Shown here: positions 44,615 to 55,009 of the stretch, piece by piece
Numbering within the stretch: position 1 is the stretch's first letter
How the letters are laid out: every line of letters starts with the position of its first letter
Origin: Brachypterus glaber
Taxonomy: Eukaryota; Arthropoda; Insecta; Coleoptera; Kateretidae
Reading direction: 5' to 3'
DNA: 64,000 nucleotides
Assembly (NCBI GenBank): GCA_958510825.1
Contig: OY294047.1
Coordinates: 4,092,001-4,156,000, forward strand
Notes under the pieces: model-generated
Database searches by the model: none
Told to the model about the DNA's origin: nothing
What the model saw: the letters and a program-made list of their open reading frames with translations, nothing else
Made by a program: the position numbers and the translations under genes

Positions 44615-44841
44615 ATGAAGCTGAAGTTTGCAACGTTTTTTTGCATCGAAAATTCAAATACTATATTGAAGCACTTATTCCATAACACGTTTTTAGCGCA
44701 CTAGTACTTTAGAAAACTTGTCGCAAGTGGCTTGTTTTCTAAACTTGTACTCGTGCGCTAAAAACGTATGTTATGAAACTAGTACTTTAATATACTATTT
44801 GAATTTTCGTTGCCAAAAAACGTTGCAAACTTCAGCTTCAT
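44615..44841. mobile_element. Foldback element with 8-bp TSD
   Basis: 227 bp, arms of about 95 bp starting ATGAAGCTGAAGTTTGCAAC, flanked by GTTTTTTG on both sides (44607-44614, 44842-44849). The uninterrupted sequence GACGTTTTTTTTGTCGAT in the related repeat (54191-54208) gives the empty site. The inner hairpin holds GTTTTTAGCGCACTAGTAC / GTACTCGTGCGCTAAAAAC. Confidence 0.75.
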
Positions 44842-44849
44842 GTTTTTTG

Positions 44850-45487
44850 GCGATTTTGGGAAATTCGAAACTACCGTATAATATTATTCTAGCACAGGCG
44901 CTGTGAATAATATGATAATAACATGTGAATAATATAATAATAACATATTAATTATTTAGCAAATTAAGTTTGTTTCTACCTATTCAGTGAACACCTAAAA
45001 TTTGATAATAGAAAATTGGCTAATAAGGTAATTACCCAAAAATAGTTTAATGAATGTTTAAATTCGGTTTAATTTAATAAAAATACAATAGTACACTGTA
45101 GTGTATCGAAATGATAAAACTCTAATACAATAGAGTGAGCTTCCCTTTAATGAACAGCTGCCCTAAAAGTGCCAACAATGGACGAATTGGTCCGTGTGAA
45201 CTTTAACATCATTAATCAATAATAGTTTTCTAAAATTTGTCCAAAATTTGAAGTAAATTATTCTGGTGGAATGGGCAATTTACACTTAATTAAGCGCTGT
45301 CGTTTACGGTATCATCGATTATGTCTATACCATTATACGAATTTTCAACATGTTGCAGTAATCCCACATAACTGGAACTAAGGAGAGCATATGTGTTAAA
45401 TATGGAAAAATGGGGTACCTAATTCTTAATTTAGGCAGAAATCTTATAATTCGTTATTATTTACTATAGTTGTAAGGCAAAATTTGA
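44850..45487. other. Mostly unique sequence
   Basis: 45100-45370 is less AT-rich (GAACAGCTGCCCTAAAAGTG, TTAATTAAGCGCTGTCG). No coding frame recognised; an unidentified conserved non-coding block is possible. Confidence 0.3.
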
Positions 45488-45687
45488 CAAAAAAGTAGCC
45501 AACATAAACATTCGTCTGTCTTACTCGCACATCTTTGTTCTAACAGAGACAACAATACCAGTTACTGGTAATTCTTATTGTTCAGGCCTGAATATACCTA
45601 CTATTTGTTTACAAACAAACTGAGATGTTGGCGATACTTTATTTTAACGGTATGCGTATTCTAGAAAGAAGAGTTATTAGTTCGTTG
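45488..45687 (-). mobile_element. hAT-type MITE, copy 2
   Basis: Inverse copy of 8696-8949, truncated at its left edge; the right edge ends CTAGAAAGAAGAGTTATTAG + TTCGTTG. Confidence 0.75.
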
Positions 45688-45766
45688 GACTTAAGAAAGG
45701 AAAAGAGATTGGTATTGAATATGGGTAGTTAGATGATTCCTTTAGATGCGCCTAGATGTTCACATA

Positions 45767-46453
45767 CAGTGCGGTCCAAAAGTCACCCCCCCCCTCTTAA
45801 CTTTTGAACCAGTTGAGATATCGACTTCAAATTTGGAACTTTTAAATAAGACAACTTAAACTATCTTTTAGCATATATTTAATACTTTCAGCTCTTAAAA
45901 TGTGGGCAGGGGGGCAGATTTTTTTAAATGGAAGAGGGGGGGGGTCGTGTAATACATCACTTTAAAGCTTATAAAATTCTCCATTTAACTCCATATTTTT
46001 AAATTTTAAAAAAAGATTTTTTTTTGGGTTTAAAATGGGGTTGAAAATGGGTATTAATGTCAAAATTCCTCTAAAAAAAAACAAATATTTTTTTAAAAAT
46101 GCCTAATTTCATCATAAAAAAATGTTAATTATACTTTTAAACTAATTTTAGTTGACATAAATAAAAATTTATAAAAAAAAAACTTAAAAAATCGAATGTT
46201 TTAGCACAAAAAATTGAAAAATCAAAACCTTAAAAAACATTTTAAAATTTTTTTAAAATTTTAGGTTAAATAGAGAATTTTATAAGCTTTAAAATGATGT
46301 ATCACACGACCTCCATGCCCCCTGCCCACATGAAAATATCAAATATATGCTAAAAGATAGTTTAAGTTGTCTTATTAAGGAGTTCTAAATTTCAAGTCGA
46401 TATCTCAACTCGTTCAAAAGTTAAAAGGGGGGGGTGACTTTTGGACCGCACTG
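45767..46453. mobile_element. Tc1/mariner-type MITE, copy 2
   Basis: 687 bp with both termini (CAGTGCGGTCCAAAAGTCAC and its inverse) and TA at both flanks. Same long inverted arms as the other copies; no transposase. Confidence 0.8.
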
Positions 46454-46869
46454 TATAGTTAAAGATATAATACCACCTGAAGATTTTCTACCATCATCAA
46501 TCTTTAATCGATAGTTTTGTTATCATCACATTCAGCTTCCAAATTTTTATTCGAAAGGTAGTCATTACGAATTATGAACGCACCGCGGTATGCCCAACTT
46601 GATAGTTACCGACAATGGGGTTGAAGTAGCATTGAAGAGGAAATAATATAAAAAAGTTTTAATGTTAATTTAGTAGGCATTCGTTATTAATGAATTTGGT
46701 ATTGTTGTAGAGTTCGGGATGAAAAAATTAATTAATTAAACTTTTGATATTAATATTCAAAAGTGTTTTATAGTGTGTGAACAGCACGAGATTTTTTAAG
46801 AATTTGGTTTTATTTTAAAATTTTCTATTAAAGTTATAAATCCCGTCAATATTTCCGAATCAATAGGCA
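46454..46869. other. AT-rich stretch, nothing recognised
   Basis: Nothing recognised. Confidence 0.35.
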
Positions 46870-47480
46870 ACTAATTATAATAATTATGCAAAAATATGTA
46901 TGATCATGTCTGGATTTTGACCATGTATGAATTTGGATCCGGTATGATCATTCATAATTATGCATGATTATGCATAATTTTAGGTAAAATTATGCATAAT
47001 TATACTTAATTTTAGGTAAAATTATGCATAATTATACTTAATTTTAGGTATAATTATACATAAATATGCATAATCATACAAAATTTTAATAAATATGCAT
47101 AATCATACAAAATTTTTGTCATGCATGGCCAGATATGGTGCGCCTTCACCAAAATTTAAAATTTTCTGCATGATCATACATAATTACTCATATAAACATA
47201 CATAATTATGCATAATTATGCAAAAAAAATTATGATCATACATAATTTTAGGTAAAATTATGCATAATCATACAAAATTTTATTAAATATGCATAATCAT
47301 ACAAAATTTTTGTCATGCATGGGCAGATATGGTGCGCCTTCGCCAAATTCTTTTTTTGCATGATCATACCTAATTACGCATATACACACACATAATTATG
47401 CATAATTATGCAAAATTTTGTATGATCATGTCTGGATTTTAACATGTATGAATTTTGATCCGGTATTCATAATAATGCAT
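46870..47480. repeat. ATGCATAATT satellite-like tract
   Basis: Dense ATGCATAATTATGCATAAT motifs. Longer duplications: CAGATATGGTGCGCCTTC with flanks at about 47130 and 47324, and TGATCATGTCTGGATTTT with TGATCCGGTAT at about 46901 and 47424. Looks like nested tandem amplification. Confidence 0.7.
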
Positions 47481-48094
47481 ATAAATTTTTTTGTAGTATT
47501 AAATCTTTCTAAAATACCACCCTTGACAATAATAGGACTTAAATAGTATTATTATTTAATATTTATTTTTAATTTTCAGTTTAAATATTTAAGAAAACCT
47601 ATAGTATGTTCGTTGTTAATTTGCCGCCTGCAATTATCGTCTCTTTCATTTTACTACAACCAAATTAGTAGAAGAGTGTGAGAAGGAAGCATTCACGTTC
47701 TTATCGCTAGATTTTAAAAAGAACCATTGGTTAAAAATGATATTCAAATATATATTACAATATAACCATAGTTATAGCTTTTTTTATAATTACCATTAGA
47801 TAGATAAAACTTTTTTTTTAACATTTATCGCTTATAAGCGATTTCCTGTAAAACTAAATAAATAAATTTAATTTAACTATTTTAATGGGATTTGTGACTT
47901 ACAAAAGGTTGTAACACGTGGGCGCTTTAAAATTGTTTAACTACTTACACTATTTACGGTATTTTTAATATTAATAATAAAAGATATCATGAATAGGACT
48001 TCAAGGTATGTTAATCTTTTTTATTCAAGTGCCCAATAAACAAGCCATTAAATACAAAATGCTTCACTTTCGGTGGAGTCTACTCTTCACATAG
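47481..48094. other. AT-rich stretch, nothing recognised
   Basis: Nothing recognised. Confidence 0.35.
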
Positions 48095-49412
48095 GCTAGC
48101 CCAGATAGCACAGGTTTATACAATGGATATCACCAGAATTTCTGTTTTGAGATTTCCGACATTCCCAGGATATACGATTTCGTCTATAGATATACGTAGG
48201 ACATCCTCAGGATATACTTTGTTACTAAACGGGAAGCCGAGCGATTTCCGAACCGTATATCCCAAGGATATCCCGAAGGTATGTCCTGGGGATATACTGT
48301 ACGTCTATTCTAAAGATATCTACTAATTATGTACACCTGTCCCCTACAATCTATTAGTAACTTGCACCTAGGTGTCTAGGTATCTACGAAATGTATTTCC
48401 TTTTTCCCTCAGGGAGGGTTTATACTCATGAAATTGTCCAATAGAGGAAAACACAATATAAACATTTAATAATAACTGTGGAAAAAACTTACACACATAA
48501 ACAGACCACAAACACCGCACTTAAAGTCACGAAAAACGCGGTAAATTTAAAATAATGAAGTAAAAGCCATCGTAGGATATCCCAGGGACATCCACGGGAC
48601 ATCCCCTCGGGATGTCCCTGGGATATACATGGACATACTCAGGTAGCAAAATAACATGACATTCACGTGAAAGCCACGTTAATATGTGACATGTGATGTT
48701 AAGATTGTAGTCTCATTTAACAAGAATGTAGCATGGTGGGGATGTCCTAAGTCCGCCCCTAATAACATCACACAATGACATCCCGAAAATAACGTGTTTG
48801 TGACATCATAAATCCACATTCCTGTTATATCTAATATCTTATGGATGCCGTTACTGGTATTTTAATATTTAAATAATATCCTAGGCTTTTTCTAAATAAA
48901 ACCATTAAAAACGCTATAACCCTATAAAAAAATCGGATTTAAAATCAATCAGTAATTGAAACAATCGCAGATAGAAACAGATAGATTCTAAATACGAAAT
49001 TGCAGATTAAGCGGAGAATATATTCCTTTAATCCGTGTCCGTGGTCTTGAGAAGCCCGGCAGAGCCCCCTATCCATTGGAAATCGTATAATGTGTATACA
49101 ATTTCCTTATAATAATTTACTCTATCAACATCATCTTATATCGATTTTTTTGCTTCGAACGTCGGTGAGAAGCAAAATAACATGACATTCACGTGAAAGC
49201 CACGTTAATATGTGACGTGCCATATATTCACAGCGTTGCTAAATATTTGTTATTAAATAACATGGTTGTCACGTCACACGTGTTACGTTGCAAATGTGAT
49301 GTTAAATACATGTTATATTTCAATATTATGTGATGTTATGATTTAGTTTAAAAATACACCCAAAAGTGATGTTAATTTCTTGTAATATAACATCCCTTGC
49401 TACCTGGGTACC
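48095..49412. mobile_element. Repeat with CCCAG(A/G)TAGCA ends and GGATATCC motifs
   Basis: Ends CCCAGATAGCA and TTGCTACCTGGG are inverted. Inside are many (G)GGATATCC-like and CAGGACATCC-like words (48140-48300, 48575-48645), and a direct duplication of AGCAAAATAACATGACATTC + ACGTGAAAGCCACGTTAATA at 48648 and 49172. The 67-codon frame at 48123-48326 is built from those words, so I do not call it a gene. Boundaries are tentative. Confidence 0.45.
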
Positions 49413-49617
49413 GTATATCCTTGGGATCATGTTCAGTGTGCCCAAATCTATAAAAAAAAACATTTTTTACACTTGGCATCGTTAGCACAAAATCGACCTA
49501 ATTTTACCTTTTTACGAAAAAACTAAAACAGCCTTCAACGCCGTTTCTGTAATTTTAAAGGCCGGCACGTGTTCAGCATGTGCAAATCTATAGGAATTAA
49601 TAATATTAAACGTATAG

Positions 49618-49820
49618 TCAAATTAAAGTTTCAAGCAAGTTGCCAAACAACTTTACACTACGATATTTTAAGAACACTTTGACCTAGAGACTTAAAATTT
49701 GAAACAAAGATTTTCTAAGTAGTAGAGAAAATTTGTCCCAAATTTCAAGTGTCTATGTTAAAGCGTTCTAGAAATATCATAGTGTAAAGTTGTTGCAACT
49801 TGCTTGGGACTTTAATTTGA
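49618..49820. mobile_element. Foldback element, ~98-bp arms
   Basis: Nearly full-length palindrome: TCAAATTAAAGTTTCAAGCA pairs with TGCTTGGGACTTTAATTTGA, and stems continue through CAACTTTACACTA and GATTTTCT to a centre AAGTAGTAG. No TSD recognised. Confidence 0.65.
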
Positions 49821-49900
49821 CAATGTAACATGTAACAAACATGTAACATAATATGTTACATACGTTTGCACGAATAGGCTAGAAACAGCTATTTTTAATA

Positions 49901-50983
49901 TTGTTCTTTAAATATAAAGAACTTTCACTTTCGGGTTTAGACCGTGTTAATGGATTTTCACTTTCCGACGTTTCCAATGCTTTCATGGAATACTTTGAGA
50001 AAAAAGCTATTGAGTCATTTCCATTAAAACCTAAAATTTGGCGCAGATACGTAGACGATGTCTATGCTATTTGGCCCCATGGCATGGAAAGCCTTCAAGG
50101 TTTTCTAAATCACCTCAATTCCCAACATAAATCTATACGGTTTACGATGGAAATTGAGAACAACGGATCACTTCCCTTTTTGGACGTTTTGGTTTACAAA
50201 ACGGAAAATGGCTCAATAGGACACTCGGTATACAGGAAGAAAACCCACACTGACAGATACCTAAACGCATTTTCACATCACCATCCCTCTCAAAAACGCT
50301 CGGTAGTTAATTCACTTGTTCATAGGGCTTTCATGATTTCAGACAAGAATTCCCTAGACACAGAACTCCTTAAACTAACCAAAGCCTTGACCATGAACGG
50401 TTATACCAAAAAAGACATTAATAAGACCATATACAAATACAGAAATCCCAGACCCAAACAACAGGACAATAGTGACAATGACAGACAGACACAAGTTATA
50501 CTTCCCTATGTAAGCGGTATCACGGATAAAATAGGTAAACTTTTGAAAAAGTCAAATATTAAGCCTATATTTCGGTCCAACCAAAAATTAGGTCAATGTT
50601 TGACTTCAACAAAAGATAAAATACCCCTGAGTTCAGAAGGCGTATATAAAATACCCTGCTCCTGTGGTACGGTTTACATAGGTGAAACTAAGAGAAAAAT
50701 TTCTACAAGACTTCAAGAGCATGAGCGCAATATAAGAAAGAAACAAATTTCCTTATCGGCAGTAGCCGAACATGTACATGAAACAGGTCATAAAATCAAT
50801 TTGTCTGAAACAAAACATATATTAACAGAAAACAGAAAAATGCCAAGGAAGATACGGGAATCGATAGAAATCATCAAGCATCCTAACAATATCAATCGGG
50901 ACACTGGTTACCACTTACCTGCAATATGGAAGTCTTTGATAGGAAAAACCTCGTCACGGGTGAATAACCACAACTCGTCATAA
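49901..50983 (+). CDS. Penelope-like RT/GIY-YIG polyprotein, partial
   Basis: Uninterrupted frame of 360 codons; the apparent start is TTG, so no true initiation codon is present. Residues 1-24 are encoded by the inverted repeat and are not RT. Homology starts at NAFMEYFEKKAIE (26-38), just after the lost G-S-P-L-S-P motif. YVDD (50-53) is the catalytic Asp pair; SLPFLDV (90-96) is the next conserved RT block. After a polar linker (180-245), GVY (247-249) and YIG (259-261) mark the GIY-YIG nuclease, with Cys-x-Cys (253/255), TRLQEH (269-274) and AEHVHETGH (289-297) as the metal-binding insert of PLE nucleases. The frame ends in TAA. PLEs copy themselves by target-primed reverse transcription using both domains. 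Open but lacking palm motifs A and B upstream, so not active. Confidence 0.9.
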   Translation: MFFKYKELSLSGLDRVNGFSLSDVSNAFMEYFEKKAIESFPLKPKIWRRYVDDVYAIWPHGMESLQGFLNHLNSQHKSIRFTMEIENNGSLPFLDVLVYKTENGSIGHSVYRKKTHTDRYLNAFSHHHPSQKRSVVNSLVHRAFMISDKNSLDTELLKLTKALTMNGYTKKDINKTIYKYRNPRPKQQDNSDNDRQTQVILPYVSGITDKIGKLLKKSNIKPIFRSNQKLGQCLTSTKDKIPLSSEGVYKIPCSCGTVYIGETKRKISTRLQEHERNIRKKQISLSAVAEHVHETGHKINLSETKHILTENRKMPRKIRESIEIIKHPNNINRDTGYHLPAIWKSLIGKTSSRVNNHNSS

Positions 50984-51116
50984 ATAGTGACACAAGTTGA
51001 TTCGAAACTTAGTTTCAGATTAATCCCTGAAGATGTCTCTAGTAGTAAGAGACGAAACGTCGGAAAGTGAAAATCCTTTAACACGGTCTAAACCCGAAAG
51101 TGAAAGTTCTTTATAT
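49912..51116 (+). mobile_element. Penelope-like element, 5'-truncated snapback copy
   Basis: 63-bp inverted repeats with one mismatch (49912-49974 and 51054-51116) enclose the last part of the RT, the linker, the GIY-YIG domain and the 3' UTR with a hammerhead motif. The left repeat is the inverse of the 3' tail and is fused in-frame to the RT remnant. Same layout as 24022-25537, but a different subfamily and shorter arms. Confidence 0.85.
51024..51064 (+). ncRNA. Compact hammerhead ribozyme, PLE 3' tail
   Basis: Core CTGAAGA (C3 at 51027) is followed by a single T, a perfect 6-bp stem II GTCTCT / AGAGAC with loop AGTAGTA, GAAA (51054-51057), and CGTC with cleavage predicted after C51061. 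Stem I is TCC / GGA (51024-51026, 51062-51064). Stem III is essentially absent (ACGT palindrome), as in the small hammerheads reported with Penelope-like elements that cleave as dimers. It lies 40 bp after the stop codon. The left inverted repeat ends at the GAAA, so only part of the core is duplicated. Confidence 0.65.
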
Positions 51117-51520
51117 CTTAATGGCCGTGAAAGCTTAAAATCTAAAATTGTTCTTTAAAGGTTCTAAAGTTATTTTCTGTTTGGTTGAGAAGAGTAGTAT
51201 AATGTATATTTTTTTATAATGAAACCAGTGCCCATTATAATAATCATTTTTATGAAATGATATAAATTAGAAAAGTTAAACACAATAAAAGATTCAACGT
51301 TTATAAATACCAACCATGAAAAATTTAACATCCGTAAATTGTATTTGGTGATTTAAAAGAAACTTCTATACATATTGGTAGGTAAATACAGATTTAAAAA
51401 ATACATAGATATAAAAGCTTTTGTATTGATAAAAATATTTTTTAAGAAACAGCTACCTGGTAAACAGCCCGTATAGAGCTCATTAAAGATTTTATTTTAT
51501 TTGGTTTTAAGAAGTATGTA
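51117..51520. other. AT-rich stretch, nothing recognised
   Basis: Nothing recognised. Confidence 0.35.
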
Positions 51521-51751
51521 TACTCGTGTCAATCTGAGAATGCGATTCTGACGTCACAGCGCGGTAACTAAATACCACTCTGTAGGGTAATTAAAACTTA
51601 TTTCTTAAGATTTAATAAATGATTTATGTTTATATACATTTTCTATATAATAATTATGTATTAAGTATCAATAAATAAGTTTCAGTTACACTACAGAGGC
51701 TTTTTATTTTACGCGCTGTGACGTCAGAGTCGCATTCTCAGATTGTCACGA

Positions 51752-51754
<3 letters not shown>
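51521..51754. mobile_element. Palindromic MITE (TACTC ends), copy 2
   Basis: Arms TACTCGTG(T/A)CAATCTGAGA, then ATGCGA(T/C)TCTGACGTCACAG, then an AT-rich centre with TTTCTTAAGATTTAATAAATG. Same family as 42062-42295; TA on each side. Confidence 0.7.

Positions 51755-51800
<46 letters not shown>
51753..51800. repeat. (TA)n microsatellite between two MITEs
   Basis: About 24 TA units fill the space between two TA-targeting elements; expansion of the shared target dinucleotide is likely. Confidence 0.85.
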
Positions 51801-51804
<4 letters not shown>

Positions 51805-52525
51805 GCGGTCCAAAAGTCACCCCCCCTCTTAACTTTTAAACCAGTTGAGATATCGACTTTTTGGTCAAATTTAAAACTTTTAAATAAGACAACTTAAACT
51901 ATCTTTTAGCATATATTTAATACTTTCAGCTCTTAAAATGTGGGCAGGGGGGCATGAGGGCACATTTTTTTAAATGGAAAGGGGGGTCGTGTAATACATC
52001 TTTTTAAAGCTTATAAAATTCTCAATTTCTCCATATTTTTAAATTTAAAACAATTTTTTTTTGGGTTTAAAATGGGGTTGAAAATGGGTATTAATGTCAA
52101 AATTCCTCTAAAAAACAAATAATTTTTTAAAAATGCATAATTTCATCATAAAAAAATGTTAATTATACTTTTAAACTAATTTTAGTTGACATAAATAAAA
52201 ATTTATAAAAAAAAACTTAAAAAATCGAATGTTTTAGCACAAAAAATTGAATAATGAAAACCTTAAAAAACATTTTTAAAAAATTTAAAAATGTTAGTTT
52301 AAATAGAGAATTTTATAAGCTTTAAAATGATGTATCACACGACCCCCCTTTCCATTAAAAAAAATGTCCCCCCATGCCCCCCTGCCCATATTTTAAGAGG
52401 TGAAAGTATCAAATATATGCTTAAAGATAGTTTAAGTTGTCTTATTTAAGAGTTCTAAATTTGAAGTCGATATCTCAACTCGTTCAAAAGTTAAAAGGGG
52501 GGGGGGTGACTTTTGGACCGCACTG
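51801..52525. mobile_element. Tc1/mariner-type MITE, copy 3
   Basis: 725 bp, CAG(A/T)GCGGTCCAAAAGTC ends, TA flanks, inverted arms of about 250 bp. The most complete copy. Confidence 0.8.
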
Positions 52526-53094
52526 TATAATACATAAGAATATTTATATATGAGTTAACTTAAAGTTACCAGAAAAAAGTAAATCTACTAAAGATTGATT
52601 TAGCTAATAATTAACACTAAACTAAGAATTTAACCAATGTCAACTAAATCATTGTTAGAAATTATACACTTTGACTTGATTAACTTGACATTGAAATCAA
52701 TTATTTGGCTTGATTAGTTTTACCGTTTTTTTTTACAAAAATGTTATTATCAATAAACCACATTTACCTGAGCAAAGTTGCAAGGTTTTACGGTAATACT
52801 GCAGTATACTGGTCCATAATTTTATTTAAAAAATATAATTTTAGGTAGGTATCAGCAGCTCAGGTAATTAAAGTTTTTATTATTAGATATTATAAATAAA
52901 AAAAGCTTACATTTATTATAATGGACTGCCGTCTATTTAGATTAGATAAAGAGAGAAGTTCTACAAAAAGAGATAAAAGTATAATTATTATTGTTTTAAA
53001 ATAAAATTATGCATATTTTAGGTAAAAATAACATTTTAAATTATATTTTAAATTACATTAAGGTAAGATATTTGTTTTTTTTAAGTAAAAAACT
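52526..53094. other. AT-rich stretch, nothing recognised
   Basis: Nothing recognised. Confidence 0.35.
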
Positions 53095-53462
53095 ATATAT
53101 TTAAATTTTTACACAGCTATGTGTACAGTAGGTCTAAAGTTTCCTAGGGATCTTATGACCTACTCCTTAATTTGACAGTCATTGATAATAAATACCCCGT
53201 TGTGTGTAAAGATTTAGTACTTTTTTGTGTGTTTAATAAGCTGTTTTATGTATTCTTTAATAATTTTGCATATAATGCATATTTTTTGTTGCACTGTTAT
53301 AAAATCCAAATATAATATTATTAGGGAATTTTCTTTTTGAGTTGGTATTGAAGACCTAAATTTATGTCGCCTAACGTATTGAACTGTTGTCCATTGAAAT
53401 ATACTTTCACTTGCTAAAAATATTTTCTTATAATTATTTGTAAATCGTAAAATGACAAGCAA
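53095..53462 (-). repeat. Repeat with possible coding relic, shared with 59818-60406
   Basis: Similar to 59818-60406 in the same orientation. On the minus strand both keep a frame containing VQYVR(R/Q)HKF, then S-I-x-TQK-x-N, with a 6-bp in-frame length difference and conservative changes around it. That pattern suggests decay of a once-coding region. I cannot name the protein. This copy also supplies the empty site for the hAT MITE at 60002-60231. Confidence 0.45.
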
Positions 53463-53760
53463 TTTAATTTAAATGTCAAAAATTATCAGAAGAACAATGG
53501 GCAATAAAAATATCACTAAAAGTAATTTTAAACTACTTATTATAGCTGCCTTTTTTCAATGCAGAAAACTTAAGTGAACGAGTTTTAAAACATAATTAGT
53601 GAGTCAATTAACAATATCCCATTATAAAATACCATTAGATTAAGGCTTATAAGCTCTATAGAGCAAATAATAAAAATTACCCAACAAAAATCAATTTATT
53701 AAACCGCGTCACAATTAATAGAGTCACTCTATCTAGCGGCGGTTCCGCCGACAGAAAAAC
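53463..53760. other. AT-rich; small GC hairpin
   Basis: TAGCGGCGGTTCCGCCGACA (53734-53753) forms a short GGCGG(A/T) hairpin. No gene. Confidence 0.35.
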
Positions 53761-54268
53761 AAGCCGTGAAGATATGTAGTGCTACGCATTCCATTAAATA
53801 TTGTTCACATTAAATGGTATATTGCATTTTCCCAAATACTTAAAAAATAAATTAAAAAAATAAATAAATGTTTAAAAAATAATAAAGAAATAACATTAAA
53901 AAAAAAAGATATTTTATTGAAAAAAACTTAAAAAAATCGAAAAAAGCTGAAAGAAAATTCCGATTAACATAACTTTTATTATAAGGATTAATTCTACCCA
54001 AAAACAAAAAAGTTATGGGGAATTTTCTTTCAGCTTTTTTCGATTTTTTGTTAAGTTTAACCCCCCATAACTTTTTTGTTTTTGGGGGGATCACTTTCAA
54101 AAACAATAGAGATCTTCTCCTCATAGAACTTGATTTTAGTTTCTTATTTTTTCATGAAACACATTTGTATCCAAGAATTTTTTGTTTAGGACGTTTTTTT
54201 TGTCGATTTGGGGAAATTCGAAACTATCGTATAATAGTATTCTAGCGCAGGGGCTCTGAATAATATAC
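53761..54268 (+). repeat. CCGTGAAGATATG-family repeat, most complete copy
   Basis: Order of blocks: GCCGTGAAGATATGTAGTGC, TACGCATT, TTTTCCCAAATACTT, AAAAGCTGAAAGAAAATTCC, its inverse GGAATTTTCTTTCAGCTTTT, CCCCATAACTTTTTTG, CACATTTGTATCC and TTCGAAACTATCGTATAATA. The middle forms an inverted repeat. Frames on either strand are mirror artefacts of this. Confidence 0.6.
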
Positions 54269-54281
54269 ATACACAGTTAAT

Positions 54282-54420
54282 TTGATGTTCTGTCAGACGG
54301 ACAGATAAAGGCCTACCAGATTCACCGACATAAAATTCCTCGCAATGACAGGGAATGCAATAAACGCTGTTTTTAGAATTTATATTTCCATTACATATAC
54401 AATTGACACTGGTAACAAAA
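54282..54420 (-). pseudogene. GIY-YIG fragment of a third Penelope-like element
   Basis: The minus-strand frame reads NGNINSKNSVYCIPCHCEEF then YVGESGRPLSVRLTEHQ. SVYCIPC..CEEFYVG is the GIY-YIG strand pair with the Cys-x-Cys insert and S-G-R-P-x-x-x-R-L-T-E-H helix of PLE nucleases. Only about 45 codons remain; the frame then runs into the neighbouring repeat. Different in sequence from the other two PLE copies. Confidence 0.7.
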
Positions 54421-55009
54421 AATGGTAAAGATCTACATTAGACTTTGGTTGCAAAATTTTTGAAGAGAAGACATACTTTTTGATTTTTTTTTATTTTTTA
54501 TCAAAAATTATTGAAGAGTCTTTAACACAAGCTTGGAGCTTATTTGGGGCTCTTCACTAAACTGTGTAAGATTAATCAAATAAATAAATAAATAACCTGA
54601 AAATTAAAAGGCTTAGTTTTTATAAGAATTTGACCTAAAGTATTTTAAAAGTAGTTTAAAAGCCGTACGTATATTAAATTTATTACCAATGCGTTTTAAA
54701 GACTCAGACAAACCTGATACATAAGGTATTATTATTATTATTATTATTTTTATTGATATAAATAATCATTGAGGCGAAATGGCTCAAATTAATAATACTG
54801 TATACATACGCCTCAAATAAATTATATATTCTATTTAATTTACTAATGTTACAATATTATTTTTTAATGTTACAGTTTACATTGTATCGTTTAAAAATAC
54901 AGCTTCGTTAACGGTCTCTATGTGCGCATACGCTAGAATAAAAAAAAACTAAAGTAAAGCCATTTATAATTATATGCATATATGCTCATGATATATTGTA
55001 CGAGATATA
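54421..55009. other. AT-rich; (TTA)n and (AATA)n tracts
   Basis: AAATAAATAAATAAATAA (54580-54597) and a (TTA)n run (54728-54752) are the only features. Confidence 0.45.

Noticed and set aside
46870..47480. CRISPR-like array
   Set aside because: Repeats are AT-rich, overlapping and irregularly spaced, and the window is eukaryotic.
48123..48326. 67-codon frame with repeated Ile-Ser/Asp-Ile
   Set aside because: Built from recurrent GGATATCC-like words, not a conserved protein.
53852..54245. Overlapping frames on both strands
   Set aside because: Produced by the internal inverted repeat of the CCGTGAAGATATG family; similar hydrophobic peptides appear on both strands.
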